Assembly (NCBI GenBank): GCA_910577735.1
Contig: CAJTOO010000010.1
Coordinates: 1 to 64,000 of the forward strand
Origin: an uncultured Lachnospiraceae bacterium
GTDB taxonomy: Bacteria > Bacillota > Clostridia > Lachnospirales > Lachnospiraceae
Direction: 5' to 3'
DNA length: 64,000 bases
Shown: one piece after another, positions 1 through 6,846 of the stretch
How the letters are laid out: each line of letters opens with the position of its first letter
Numbering within the stretch: the stretch's first letter is position 1
Translations under genes and position numbers: made by a program
Notes under the pieces: model-generated
Databases searched by the model: none
What the model was told of the DNA's origin: nothing
The model's input: only the letters and a program-made list of their open reading frames with translations

Positions 1-109
1 TCTGTTTTCATATCTCCATACTACCATAAACCTCCTGATTTTACAAGCCGGGAGCAGACGCATAGCGTCGCGCATTTCTGAATCCCGGCCTGTTTCCGTT
101 ATCGTTTTT
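1..109. other. Edge region of mobile element with nested inverted repeat
   Basis: No complete gene is visible. An outer inverted repeat (GCCGGGA at 47-53, TCCCGGC at 83-89) encloses a small hairpin (GACGC at 57-61, GCGTC at 65-69). The minus strand carries AGGAGG at 36-31 with ATG codons at 27 and 11, so the next gene of the element may begin here and run off the left edge. Both ATGs sit at poor distances from the AGGAGG (3 and 19 bases), so no start is called. Confidence 0.3.
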
Positions 110-292
110 TCACATCTGATGTATCTCATTTTTCAGCATACGCTTGATTTTGTCGCTCATAGTTTCTTTGCTGGTCTTGCTGAAATGAACCCGCACAATG
201 TAGGTCGTCCGGCCAATCTTCTTCACCAGTGCAGGAGCGTCCTTAGCTGGTGGCGTGGTGGTAATATTCTTTGTGATTTTCTCGCTGCTCAT
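110..292 (-). CDS. TnpW-family small transposon-encoded protein
   Basis: A 60-residue basic protein with a Thr/Pro-rich N-terminus and a core reading IGRTTYIVRVHFS, ending in a Lys-rich helix. I recognise this from small TnpW-type proteins carried by conjugative and mobilisable elements of gut Firmicutes; their function is not known. An AAGGAG lies 5 bases before the ATG. It follows the DnaC-like pseudogene on the same strand with about 30 bases between, the usual order in such elements. It marks the left end of the window as part of an integrated element that continues to the left. Confidence 0.7.
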   Translation of the reverse strand: MSSEKITKNITTTPPAKDAPALVKKIGRTTYIVRVHFSKTSKETMSDKIKRMLKNEIHQM

Positions 293-322
293 AAATGCTC
301 CTTTTCATACAATCAGGTTTTG

Positions 323-1179
323 TTATTCCCGACTTACAATCTCCTTCGCCGCCGCTTTGGTCGCCATGGCTCCTTCCTCCCGGAAATTCTTTCCGGAAAA
401 GAGAACCGGCGCACACCGTTCCAGTATGCGGTCATAAATCCTTGCGCGGGCAAGGTCTGGCGGGTTCTTGATTTCTTCCAGTTTCAGATTTGTCGTGACA
501 ATCAACGGCTTCTTACTCCGATACCGGCTGTCAATGACGGTGAACATCTGCTCCATGGCATACTCGGTACTGCGCTCCACTCCTAAATCATCAATGACAA
601 GCAGGCTGTAATCGTCCAGGCTGGCGATAAAGGCCCCCTTTCCTCGGCAAACACGCCGGTCAGCCGGTTCAGGATAGACGGAAAATCCGTCATCAGTACC
701 GGCACGCCACGGTCAAGCAGGGCATTGGCGATACAGCCGGCAAAAAAGGATTTCCCGGTTCCCACATCACCAAAGAGCAGAAGGCCGGTATTGTCCCGGT
801 ATGCCTCCTTCCAATGCTCCACATAAGCGCAGGCTTTCTCCATGACGGGATTCTGGCCGTTATCATTGGCGAAAGTGTAATCATAAAGGTATCTGTCCTG
901 AAGCCCCTGTGCCTTCCGGCGTTTGATACGCTCCATGCGTTCCCTCTGTTCCTCCATGGCTTTCCGTTCCTCCTGCGCTTTCTGTTGGCAGGGGCAGAGG
1001 CAGCGGGGCATGAAATAACCGGAGCCTCCGAACCTGGGCACGACAGTCTGGCGGCTGCCACGGCATTTCTTACAGTGGATAAGCCCGTCAGCCGGTTCTA
1101 TGTATTCGTCCCCGGCAAGTTCCATATCCCCGGCGGCCCGGTCAATGGCTGCCCGGACTTCTGCGGTAATCTCAATCAT
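323..1179 (-). pseudogene. DnaC/IstB-like ATP-binding protein, frameshifted
   Basis: Helicase-loader-like AAA+ ATPase of mobile elements. The N-terminal part has a Cys zinc-binding segment (CKKC, then a CLCPC cluster) around residues 37-65, a charged helix, and Walker A GDVGTGKS near residue 138. The reading frame breaks after FAEERG at a run of five G on the minus strand (634-638). Adding one G restores GAFIASLDDYSLLVIDDLG and continues through the Walker B region into MERSTEYAMEQMF to the stop at 323. The two halves together make a full-length protein. This is either a true pseudogene, a homopolymer sequencing error, or (less likely) a recoding site. Its partner TnpW-like gene lies directly downstream. 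Confidence 0.75.
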
Positions 1180-1445
1180 ATGAATGTTTCTTTTTAAGAA
1201 TACCCACTGTCAGAAAGGTTTGTGGCGGGAATCAGCCCGCCACAGCGGGGTTTTGAGTGGTGTTAATTTCAATAGTACTCGGCAATATACTATATTTGTC
1301 CACCAAAAAGACAAAAGAACCGTATTTCTACGATTCCTAAATGGACTTTTAAGCATCAAAAAAGGAACCATTTTCATGATTCCCTTCTCTTGGATATTAG
1401 TTTGTCCCTTTCCTCATTATTTTATGTTGTTAATATAACAGTGTA
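1180..1445. other. Presumed mobile-element boundary region, no gene
   Basis: No credible coding sequence. A perfect 9-bp hairpin (1221-1229 with 1236-1244, 6-base loop) sits upstream of the DnaC-like gene. A second imperfect hairpin at 1358-1389 is followed on the minus strand by a run of T, like a minus-strand terminator. AT-rich sequence then leads into the cotJC remnant. The right end of the integrated element probably falls here, but no attachment-site repeat could be defined without the left end. Confidence 0.35.
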
Positions 1446-1646
1446 GCAGAACAAAAGGCCCGTACCACTTACGACAACATCCTTCGTCTGGTACACGATC
1501 CGGATGTCTGTGAACCTATTAAATTCCTGCGGATGCGTGAGGTTGTGCATTTCCAGAGGTTCGGTGAAGCCCTGCGCATCGTACAGGATCGATTGAATGA
1601 GAAAAACTTCTACGCATTTAACCCGGGATTTGATTGTACAAAATAA
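1446..1646 (+). pseudogene. cotJC: cotJC (manganese-catalase-like spore coat protein) 3' remnant
   Basis: The plus-strand frame from 1446 encodes about 66 residues of the C-terminus of CotJC, a spore-coat protein of the manganese catalase family. Recognisable parts are KARTTYDNILRL, DPDVCEPIKFLR, VVHFQRFGEALRIVQDRL and the terminal EKNFYAFNPGFD, then a stop at 1644-1646. No start codon or N-terminal two thirds is present; the frame is closed by a stop at 1431. This is a truncated gene, probably cut by insertion of the element to the left. A terminator follows at once. A second, shorter copy of the same 3' region occurs at 5338. Confidence 0.8.
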
Positions 1647-1655
1647 TACAGATAA

Positions 1656-1701
1656 ACAAGCCACAGGCACCTGCAAATCAGGCCTCTGTGGCTTGTCTTT
1701 T
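1656..1701 (+). terminator. Rho-independent terminator after cotJC remnant
   Basis: An 11-bp perfect stem (ACAAGCCACAG at 1656-1666 with its complement at 1686-1696) is followed by CTTTT on the plus strand. It lies 10 bases after the cotJC stop and is probably the original cotJC operon terminator. Confidence 0.75.
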
Positions 1702-1816
1702 GCTAAATTTGTCGCACTGACTTTCCTCTCCATGCTTCTGCTTTGCGGAATCTATAATCCCGCGCCTGACAGTAAACTTATGGCAGACGGAACTTCTTTA
1801 CTTTGAGACGGAATAG

Positions 1817-3295
1817 TCAGTTTCGAAGCCACGGGCTTAAATGCGTTTCCTTCACAGGCCAAGGATAGACTTCGGGACTGGCTCTGAAATCGTTGGGATG
1901 GGAACTCGTGATCTGAATAGCAAAGCGGTATGACTTGCCCGGCTCATTCACGAACTCTCCCCGGATACGGATTCCCGGCCAGTCTTTCTCTAACATATTT
2001 TCCTTGGAAACGATATTACTCATAATATATTCGCCGTTTTCATCGTAGACAAAAACTTGAAAAGAATCTTTATCATCATAGTCGTCCCAATTACTAAAAG
2101 ATGCAAAATACAGTCTGGAATCCATCTCGGTATCTTCCCGCATGATCCACGTAAGGTCTTTAGGGGCTGGCAGTCTCGGCGCGTCTTCTCCCTTATACTC
2201 AAATGCATCCGACAAGACATACGGGCTGTCAGCGTAAGTGATGCCATCCCCGACGGCACACACTGCAAAATAATAATAACCATTGTCCCAAAATTCACAT
2301 GACAGGTTCAGATCAAAAAACGATTCGTCGTCTATACTGCCTCGCATGTCGCTTTCATTTCCCCATTCGCTCCGGTTAAGATTCGGCGGTTCTGGTGTAT
2401 CGCACCGATACAACCGCCATTTATAATGCACCTCACTGCCTTCGCCCGATTGCGGTACATTTCCCCACAGTGCAATGCCTGTCTCCCCATCCCAGTGGGG
2501 GTCGGAAGGCGCAGGCAATACAGTCAGGTTTGAATCCCCCGTCTGTACAGTCTCCTGCTGTATGCTCTGCTCCGGTACAACATTCCACACCAGGACGACA
2601 CCGGCCACAAACGCCGCCAAAACCACTCCCAAAACAGCATAACGCGTATGGGAAAAAGCATTTTCCACCTGTTTGACGGATTGGTAACGTTTGTTCGGAT
2701 CTAAGTTGGTGCACTTGGAAATAATCTTTTTATAGTGCGGTTTTCTTGCATTTTCTCCCAGCAGCTTTTCCATCGTAATCCCCATGGCGTAAATATCCGC
2801 CCGCTCGTCGGTCTGGGAAAACCCATACTGTTCCGGCGGTGCATATCCGCGGGTGCCAAGCTGTATGGTATCCTGTTCCAGATCCTCCTTTGGCATACGC
2901 GCTGCATCAAAATCAATCAAACGGATGTGACTGTCTTTTGCATAGAGGATATTCGAAGGTTTGATATCCCGGTGAATAATTCCTTTTTTATGCAGGAAAT
3001 CCAAAACACCGCAGAGTTCCTTAACAATGTTTAAAAATTGTCTGTTGGATAATTCAAAACCGCCGACTGCCGATCCCTCTATATATTCTTCGACGACCGT
3101 CGTGGAATCGTCAGCCAGGATAACCTCGTACAGTCTGGGCAGATAAGGGTGTGTAAAGGTCTGCAATGACGCGTAGACCGGATGTTTTCCTTTTAATTCT
3201 TTCCGGATAAAAAGCTGCCCTTCATTTCGTTTCCGCACAAGATGCACGGTACTTTTTTCACTCTGTTTCAATAATTTTACGACTTCGTATTCCAT
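1817..3295 (-). CDS. Transmembrane Ser/Thr protein kinase (PknB/STK-like)
   Basis: A 492-residue protein. Residues 1-215 form a Hanks-type kinase: VRKRN..IRKEL with the probable ATP lysine at 32, the catalytic HRDIKPSN at 108-115, and APPEQ near 155. Two points are unusual. The nucleotide loop (about residues 8-20) has no glycine-rich GxGxxG, and the metal-binding DFG is DFD (128-130). One membrane helix follows at about 217-240, then an outside region of about 250 residues with two similar beta-rich modules, each opening LPAP, probably Fn3-like. The protein would sense an external signal and phosphorylate cytosolic proteins. No phosphatase gene is nearby. The acyltransferase upstream is co-directional with a gap of about 135 bases. 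Confidence 0.85.
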   Translation of the reverse strand: MEYEVVKLLKQSEKSTVHLVRKRNEGQLFIRKELKGKHPVYASLQTFTHPYLPRLYEVILADDSTTVVEEYIEGSAVGGFELSNRQFLNIVKELCGVLDFLHKKGIIHRDIKPSNILYAKDSHIRLIDFDAARMPKEDLEQDTIQLGTRGYAPPEQYGFSQTDERADIYAMGITMEKLLGENARKPHYKKIISKCTNLDPNKRYQSVKQVENAFSHTRYAVLGVVLAAFVAGVVLVWNVVPEQSIQQETVQTGDSNLTVLPAPSDPHWDGETGIALWGNVPQSGEGSEVHYKWRLYRCDTPEPPNLNRSEWGNESDMRGSIDDESFFDLNLSCEFWDNGYYYFAVCAVGDGITYADSPYVLSDAFEYKGEDAPRLPAPKDLTWIMREDTEMDSRLYFASFSNWDDYDDKDSFQVFVYDENGEYIMSNIVSKENMLEKDWPGIRIRGEFVNEPGKSYRFAIQITSSHPNDFRASPEVYPWPVKETHLSPWLRN

Positions 3296-3430
3296 ATCTT
3301 AATGTCCCTTTAACACGATAGCGCCCGCTATCATTATAGCAATCAGTTTTTAACTCTACAAGACGCTTTTCCTTTGCTGATGTCGGAACAGCTCATGGAT
3401 TTTTCCCGATAACCGGTTTTGCTGCGTCAT

Positions 3431-4534
3431 TTACAATAGTTTCCCCAGCCCCGGCATTTTTTTCAGGATCCAGGTCACCATCCCTCCTAAAACCATGCTA
3501 ACCACGCACCATCCAAAAGAAATAAACAATGACGGTATCCGATTATTCATAAATGTCTCATATGGCTGATACCAGATCAGTTTAAAATAATGATCGAGCA
3601 GATAAATGCCAAATGTAAGTGACCCCGCAAAGCAGACTGCCCTCGCACACCTCCCGTCCAACAATGCCGGAACTCTGACCGTAACCATATATTTAATGAA
3701 TAAGAAGGCCGTGGCCGCGAACAGATAATCAAACAGTGTAAGATAGTTCTCTCCGGTCACTCCCTCGCCCAGAATACACAGACAGGACAGGAGAAGTCCC
3801 ATAAAAACGGCGGCTGTCAGTTCTGTCCATTTCTTTCGGGAAAGTAATTGTATATCGATTCTGTGGTCAAGGTAATATCCGACCAGAGGATAAAAAAAGG
3901 GCGAATAAGAAGCAAGCGGAACAGAAAACCATTCCGCAAGCGCAATGCCTTCCCCTCCAGTTATCCATAAATAAAGATTCAGCATGGGCAGCAGGGACAA
4001 GAGCACAAAATGTAGCGCAAACAACATATAGAAATCCTGTCTGCTCATCTGTTTCGCAATTTTTTGCAAAAAAGGAAGCATAAAAAGAAAGCCCAGATAC
4101 GCATAAAGATACCAGTACGCCCCTGTCTCTTCCAAATTCCCGGCAAGTATTCCATAGAAAAAGCGTTTCATCGTAAACACAAAGGGTTTTCCCAATGCAC
4201 GCGCATACAGCATACACTCCGTATAAATTCCTGCCTCAAAAAGCAGGATGACAAAACCTATTCTGCTGATTCGGTTCTTGCAAACAGTGCGAAAGTCTTC
4301 CTGCTTCTCCAGCAGCAAAGCACCGGAAACCATAAAAAAAACAGGTACGTTGATTTTGGTCAGCACCGACAGTATTATGTAACAAATCTGTTTGATGCCG
4401 GATGCATCCATAAACAAGCGGTAACCTTTCAGATGATTAAAAATGACCAGAAAACAGGCGATGCAACGCAGCCATTCACAGTAAACTTTCTTCATGCCGC
4501 CCAGCCCTGTCTGTCTACTTCCACCGTGCTCCAT
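3431..4534 (-). CDS. Membrane-bound acyltransferase, family 3 (OafA-like)
   Basis: A polytopic membrane protein of about 367 residues with roughly ten hydrophobic helices. The N-terminal YCEWLRCIACFLVIFNH matches the start of acyltransferase family 3 proteins, which use a conserved His in helix 1 to move acyl groups to cell-surface glycans or exported molecules. NVPVFFMVSGALLL also fits the family. The start is uncertain. ATG 4546 has its SD only one base away, ATG 4534 has GGGGAG 4 bases upstream, and ATG 4495 fits family alignment best but has no SD. The gene shares strand and probably transcript with the kinase. The acyl donor and substrate cannot be told from sequence. Confidence 0.8.
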   Translation of the reverse strand: MEHGGSRQTGLGGMKKVYCEWLRCIACFLVIFNHLKGYRLFMDASGIKQICYIILSVLTKINVPVFFMVSGALLLEKQEDFRTVCKNRISRIGFVILLFEAGIYTECMLYARALGKPFVFTMKRFFYGILAGNLEETGAYWYLYAYLGFLFMLPFLQKIAKQMSRQDFYMLFALHFVLLSLLPMLNLYLWITGGEGIALAEWFSVPLASYSPFFYPLVGYYLDHRIDIQLLSRKKWTELTAAVFMGLLLSCLCILGEGVTGENYLTLFDYLFAATAFLFIKYMVTVRVPALLDGRCARAVCFAGSLTFGIYLLDHYFKLIWYQPYETFMNNRIPSLFISFGWCVVSMVLGGMVTWILKKMPGLGKLL

Positions 4535-4607
4535 GCAACTCCCCATACCTCCCCTGACACGCAGACTATACCGGCCATCAGATCTACTGACCCAAAACCT
4601 ATTTGCT

Positions 4608-4651
4608 ATTATAGGCAGTTTTGTGTCGATTTTGGTCTACCACAGGTAGAC
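4608..4651 (-). promoter_or_regulatory. Minus-strand -10 and 17-bp palindrome (operator candidate)
   Basis: Reading leftward, a TATAAT -10 lies at 4613-4608, in front of the acyltransferase and kinase genes. Its -35 zone (4636-4631) is poor but overlaps a perfect palindrome GTCTACC-ACA-GGTAGAC at 4635-4651. The palindrome also lies upstream of the divergent regulator's promoter. This geometry suggests an operator through which the HTH protein or another factor controls both directions. Confidence 0.5.
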
Positions 4652-4685
4652 AATTGGCGTTTTTCTTCGAATCTTTTCCAAAAAA

Positions 4686-4714
4686 GTTGTTACTTTTGGG
4701 GGAAACAGGTATAA
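4686..4714 (+). promoter_or_regulatory. Sigma-A-type promoter of the HTH regulator
   Basis: TTGTTA (4686-4691), a 17-base spacer and TATAAT (4709-4714) form a near-consensus vegetative promoter. It leaves a leader of about 90 bases before the ATG at 4811. Confidence 0.7.
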
Positions 4715-4810
4715 TAGGCAAGAAAGACTGCTGCGGTGAAAACCGGCCTTACGCAATCCCGCAATCTATGGAAAGGCCCGCACGGGAAAACAATTAAAAT
4801 GAGGTGAAAA

Positions 4811-5248
4811 ATGGACGGCAAATCAACCGATGAATTAAAAAATGAGATCAAAGAGGTAACAGATATCGAAGACTTTCTGTCTGCTAACAGTGCACATCTC
4901 ATAAAAGAAAGCCTGTCCAAGCATCTGCATGCGCTGCTTTCCCTGAAAAATCTCAGCAGAGCGGACGTGATACGCGGATCTCTTCTGGGCAGAGCCTATG
5001 TCTATCGGATTTTTGCCGGTCAGAAAATACCTTCCCGCGACAAACTGATCGCTCTGGCCTTTGGCATGCGGCTTTCTGATGAAGAAACGCAGAAAATGTT
5101 AAAACTATCCGGCAACAGGGAATTGTACGCCAGGGACGAACGAGATGCGCTGATCCTGTTCGCCCTGCAGCGGAACATGACCATCATAGACACAAACGGC
5201 CTGCTGTTCGATCATCACTTCGCAGTGTTAAATACCACGAAAGAATAA
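4811..5248 (+). CDS. XRE-like helix-turn-helix regulator next to kinase
   Basis: A 145-residue soluble protein. The N-terminal 35 residues are acidic. Residues 40-100 form a helix-turn-helix of Cro/XRE type (ADVIRGSLLGRAYVYRIFAG, then KLIALAFGMRLSDEE), and a helical C-terminus follows. It is preceded by GAGGTG 5 bases before the ATG. It is transcribed away from the acyltransferase and kinase genes, with a palindrome between them, so I infer that it regulates them and could itself be a kinase target. The exact family is not recognised. Confidence 0.65.
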   Translation: MDGKSTDELKNEIKEVTDIEDFLSANSAHLIKESLSKHLHALLSLKNLSRADVIRGSLLGRAYVYRIFAGQKIPSRDKLIALAFGMRLSDEETQKMLKLSGNRELYARDERDALILFALQRNMTIIDTNGLLFDHHFAVLNTTKE

Positions 5249-5337
5249 ATTTGCAAAAATAATTTTCATTTAATCAAAATGTAAATGACCTCCCCTGATA
5301 AACACTGGCTTTCCACCCACTTAATTAAATCTCTGAT

Positions 5338-5389
5338 TTCGGTGAAGCCCTGCGAATCGTTCAGGATTGATTGAACGAGAAAAACTTCC
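5338..5389 (+). pseudogene. Second cotJC 3' scrap
   Basis: About 52 bases repeat the cotJC 3' end seen at 1560-1611 (FGEALRIVQD, then LNEKNF) with a few substitutions, one of which makes an in-frame stop (QD*L). Similarity begins abruptly at 5338 and ends at about 5389. Along with the longer remnant at 1446 it brackets the kinase/acyltransferase/HTH island. Confidence 0.65.
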
Positions 5390-5535
5390 CAATATCATTT
5401 GCCTGTCGGTCACATGCCAGGGTATACTGGGTCAGGTCAAAAAGAAGTGCGGTTTCATCACCAGACTCCCTGCCGAACCTTTTCTGCCAGAGCATTCATA
5501 AAAGCTGTACAGATGACACCTTTACGTTTATCCAA
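5390..5535 (-). pseudogene. Decayed small gene, unknown function
   Basis: The minus strand has a perfect AGGAGG at 5546-5541 and a TTG start 5 bases on at 5535. The frame reads LDKRKGVICTAFMNALAEK and hits a stop shortly after. One frame change near AAAAGGTTCGG opens FGRESGDETALLFDLTQ and YTLACDRQANDIG, which look like real protein, up to the junction with the cotJC scrap. I do not recognise the family. A frameshift plus loss of the 3' end makes it a pseudogene. Confidence 0.4.
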
Positions 5536-5581
5536 AGAGTCCTCCTGTTAGGAACGGCATTTAAGTTACCCATACAAACAT

Positions 5582-5625
5582 AAACGGCATTCTTTACCAC
5601 ATCATGTCGTAACAGAATACCGTTT
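5582..5625 (-). terminator. Hairpin downstream of the C-S lyase gene
   Basis: A 12-base inverted repeat with one mismatch (AAACGGCATTCT at 5582-5593, AGAATACCGTTT at 5614-5625) lies just past the stop at 5641 on the minus strand. The T tract is weak. Confidence 0.45.
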
Positions 5626-5640
5626 AATAATCTCGTTGCC

Positions 5641-6831
5641 CTATTTCATTTTCAATACATCATAAGCCTCCGCCATCTGCTCATAAGCCTGTTGTAAAAG
5701 CTTCCTCGGACTGGCAATATTAACACGGATGCATCCGCGCCCTTCTTTCTTAAAAACGCTTCCCATATATACAGCCACATGCGCCTTTTCAATAAACCAT
5801 CTTTCCAGTTCTTCTTCCGTACAATTTAGCTGAGCGTAATCCATCCACAATAGAAAGGTGCCTTCCCTTGGGTAAATGTGGAACTCTGGCATATGTTCAG
5901 AAAAATAACTGCGTGTATAGGCTTCATTTTCATTGATATAGGCAAGCATTTCTTCATACCAGGCATCACATTCCGTATAAGCTTTCTCCGCTGCCGTCAC
6001 TGCAAAAACCGTAGGATTATGCATCCCGATGCGATCAATGTCTGCTTGTACCTTCTTACGCAATTCCTGGTTCGGAATGACCAGGTAAGATAAAATCACA
6101 CCGGGAATATTAAATGTTTTGGTTGGTGAAGCCGCTACAACCAATCGCTCCCGGATCTCCTCTTTCAGGGAAAGCGTTGAGATAAAGTTTACTCCCTGGG
6201 CCGTGATATCTCCATGGATCTCATCAACAAACAAAAGCAGATCATGTTTGATACAGAACTCACCCACCTGCTCCAGTTCCTCCTTTGTAAAGACCCTGCC
6301 AACCGGATTATGGGGACTGCACAAGATGAACATTTTCGTATTGGGAGTGACCGTTTCTTCCAAATGCTTAAAATCAATCCGGTATCTGTCATTTTCCAAC
6401 ACAAGCCTGCTCTCAAGCACAGTCTTGTGATTCTTAACAATCGCATCATACAAGGGACCATAAGCCGGTGTATTGATCATGACGGCGTCCCCTTCCTCTG
6501 TAAAAGTATCCACACACAGGCTGGAGGAGATATTGATTCTTGGACAGAACACGATTTCTTCTTTTTGTATCTTAACATCATGTTTTCTCTGCATCCAGGA
6601 AATGAAACTGTCATAAAATGCTTCGTTCAAATCCGTATAGCCAAAAATCCCATGATCCACACACTTCCGGAATCCATCTATGATCGGCTCCGGCACCCGA
6701 AAATCCATATCCGCCACTCCAAGATGAATCAGCTGACTGGTTCCGTACTTTTTATCCATGGTATCCCATCTTCCACAATTGGTATTTCTTCTGTCCACAA
6801 TCGTGTCAAAATCATATTCTGGAGTCAACAT
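5641..6831 (-). CDS. MalY/PatB-type PLP-dependent C-S lyase (cystathionine beta-lyase)
   Basis: A 396-residue fold-type I PLP enzyme, normal length for MalY/PatB. It has GVADMDF and PIIDGF near the N-terminus (residues 38-52), CSPHNPVGRVF around 171-181, VDEIHGD at 202-208, and the Schiff-base lysine in ASPTKTFN (Lys238). Such enzymes cleave cystathionine or cysteine to 2-aminoacrylate (then pyruvate and ammonia) and a thiol. It is the last gene of the operon RidA - NhaC-type transporter - lyase, 15 bases after the transporter. RidA destroys exactly the reactive enamine this enzyme makes, which supports a lyase rather than aminotransferase role. Confidence 0.85.
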   Translation of the reverse strand: MLTPEYDFDTIVDRRNTNCGRWDTMDKKYGTSQLIHLGVADMDFRVPEPIIDGFRKCVDHGIFGYTDLNEAFYDSFISWMQRKHDVKIQKEEIVFCPRINISSSLCVDTFTEEGDAVMINTPAYGPLYDAIVKNHKTVLESRLVLENDRYRIDFKHLEETVTPNTKMFILCSPHNPVGRVFTKEELEQVGEFCIKHDLLLFVDEIHGDITAQGVNFISTLSLKEEIRERLVVAASPTKTFNIPGVILSYLVIPNQELRKKVQADIDRIGMHNPTVFAVTAAEKAYTECDAWYEEMLAYINENEAYTRSYFSEHMPEFHIYPREGTFLLWMDYAQLNCTEEELERWFIEKAHVAVYMGSVFKKEGRGCIRVNIASPRKLLQQAYEQMAEAYDVLKMK

Positions 6832-6846
6832 AATGGCATCTCCCTT

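Noticed and set aside
1422..1733. A 103-codon minus-strand frame
   Set aside because: It is antisense to the cotJC remnant and its terminator, which explain the sequence.
5371..5583. A plus-strand frame of 70 codons
   Set aside because: Begins inside the cotJC scrap and then runs antisense to the broken TTG gene; composite by chance.
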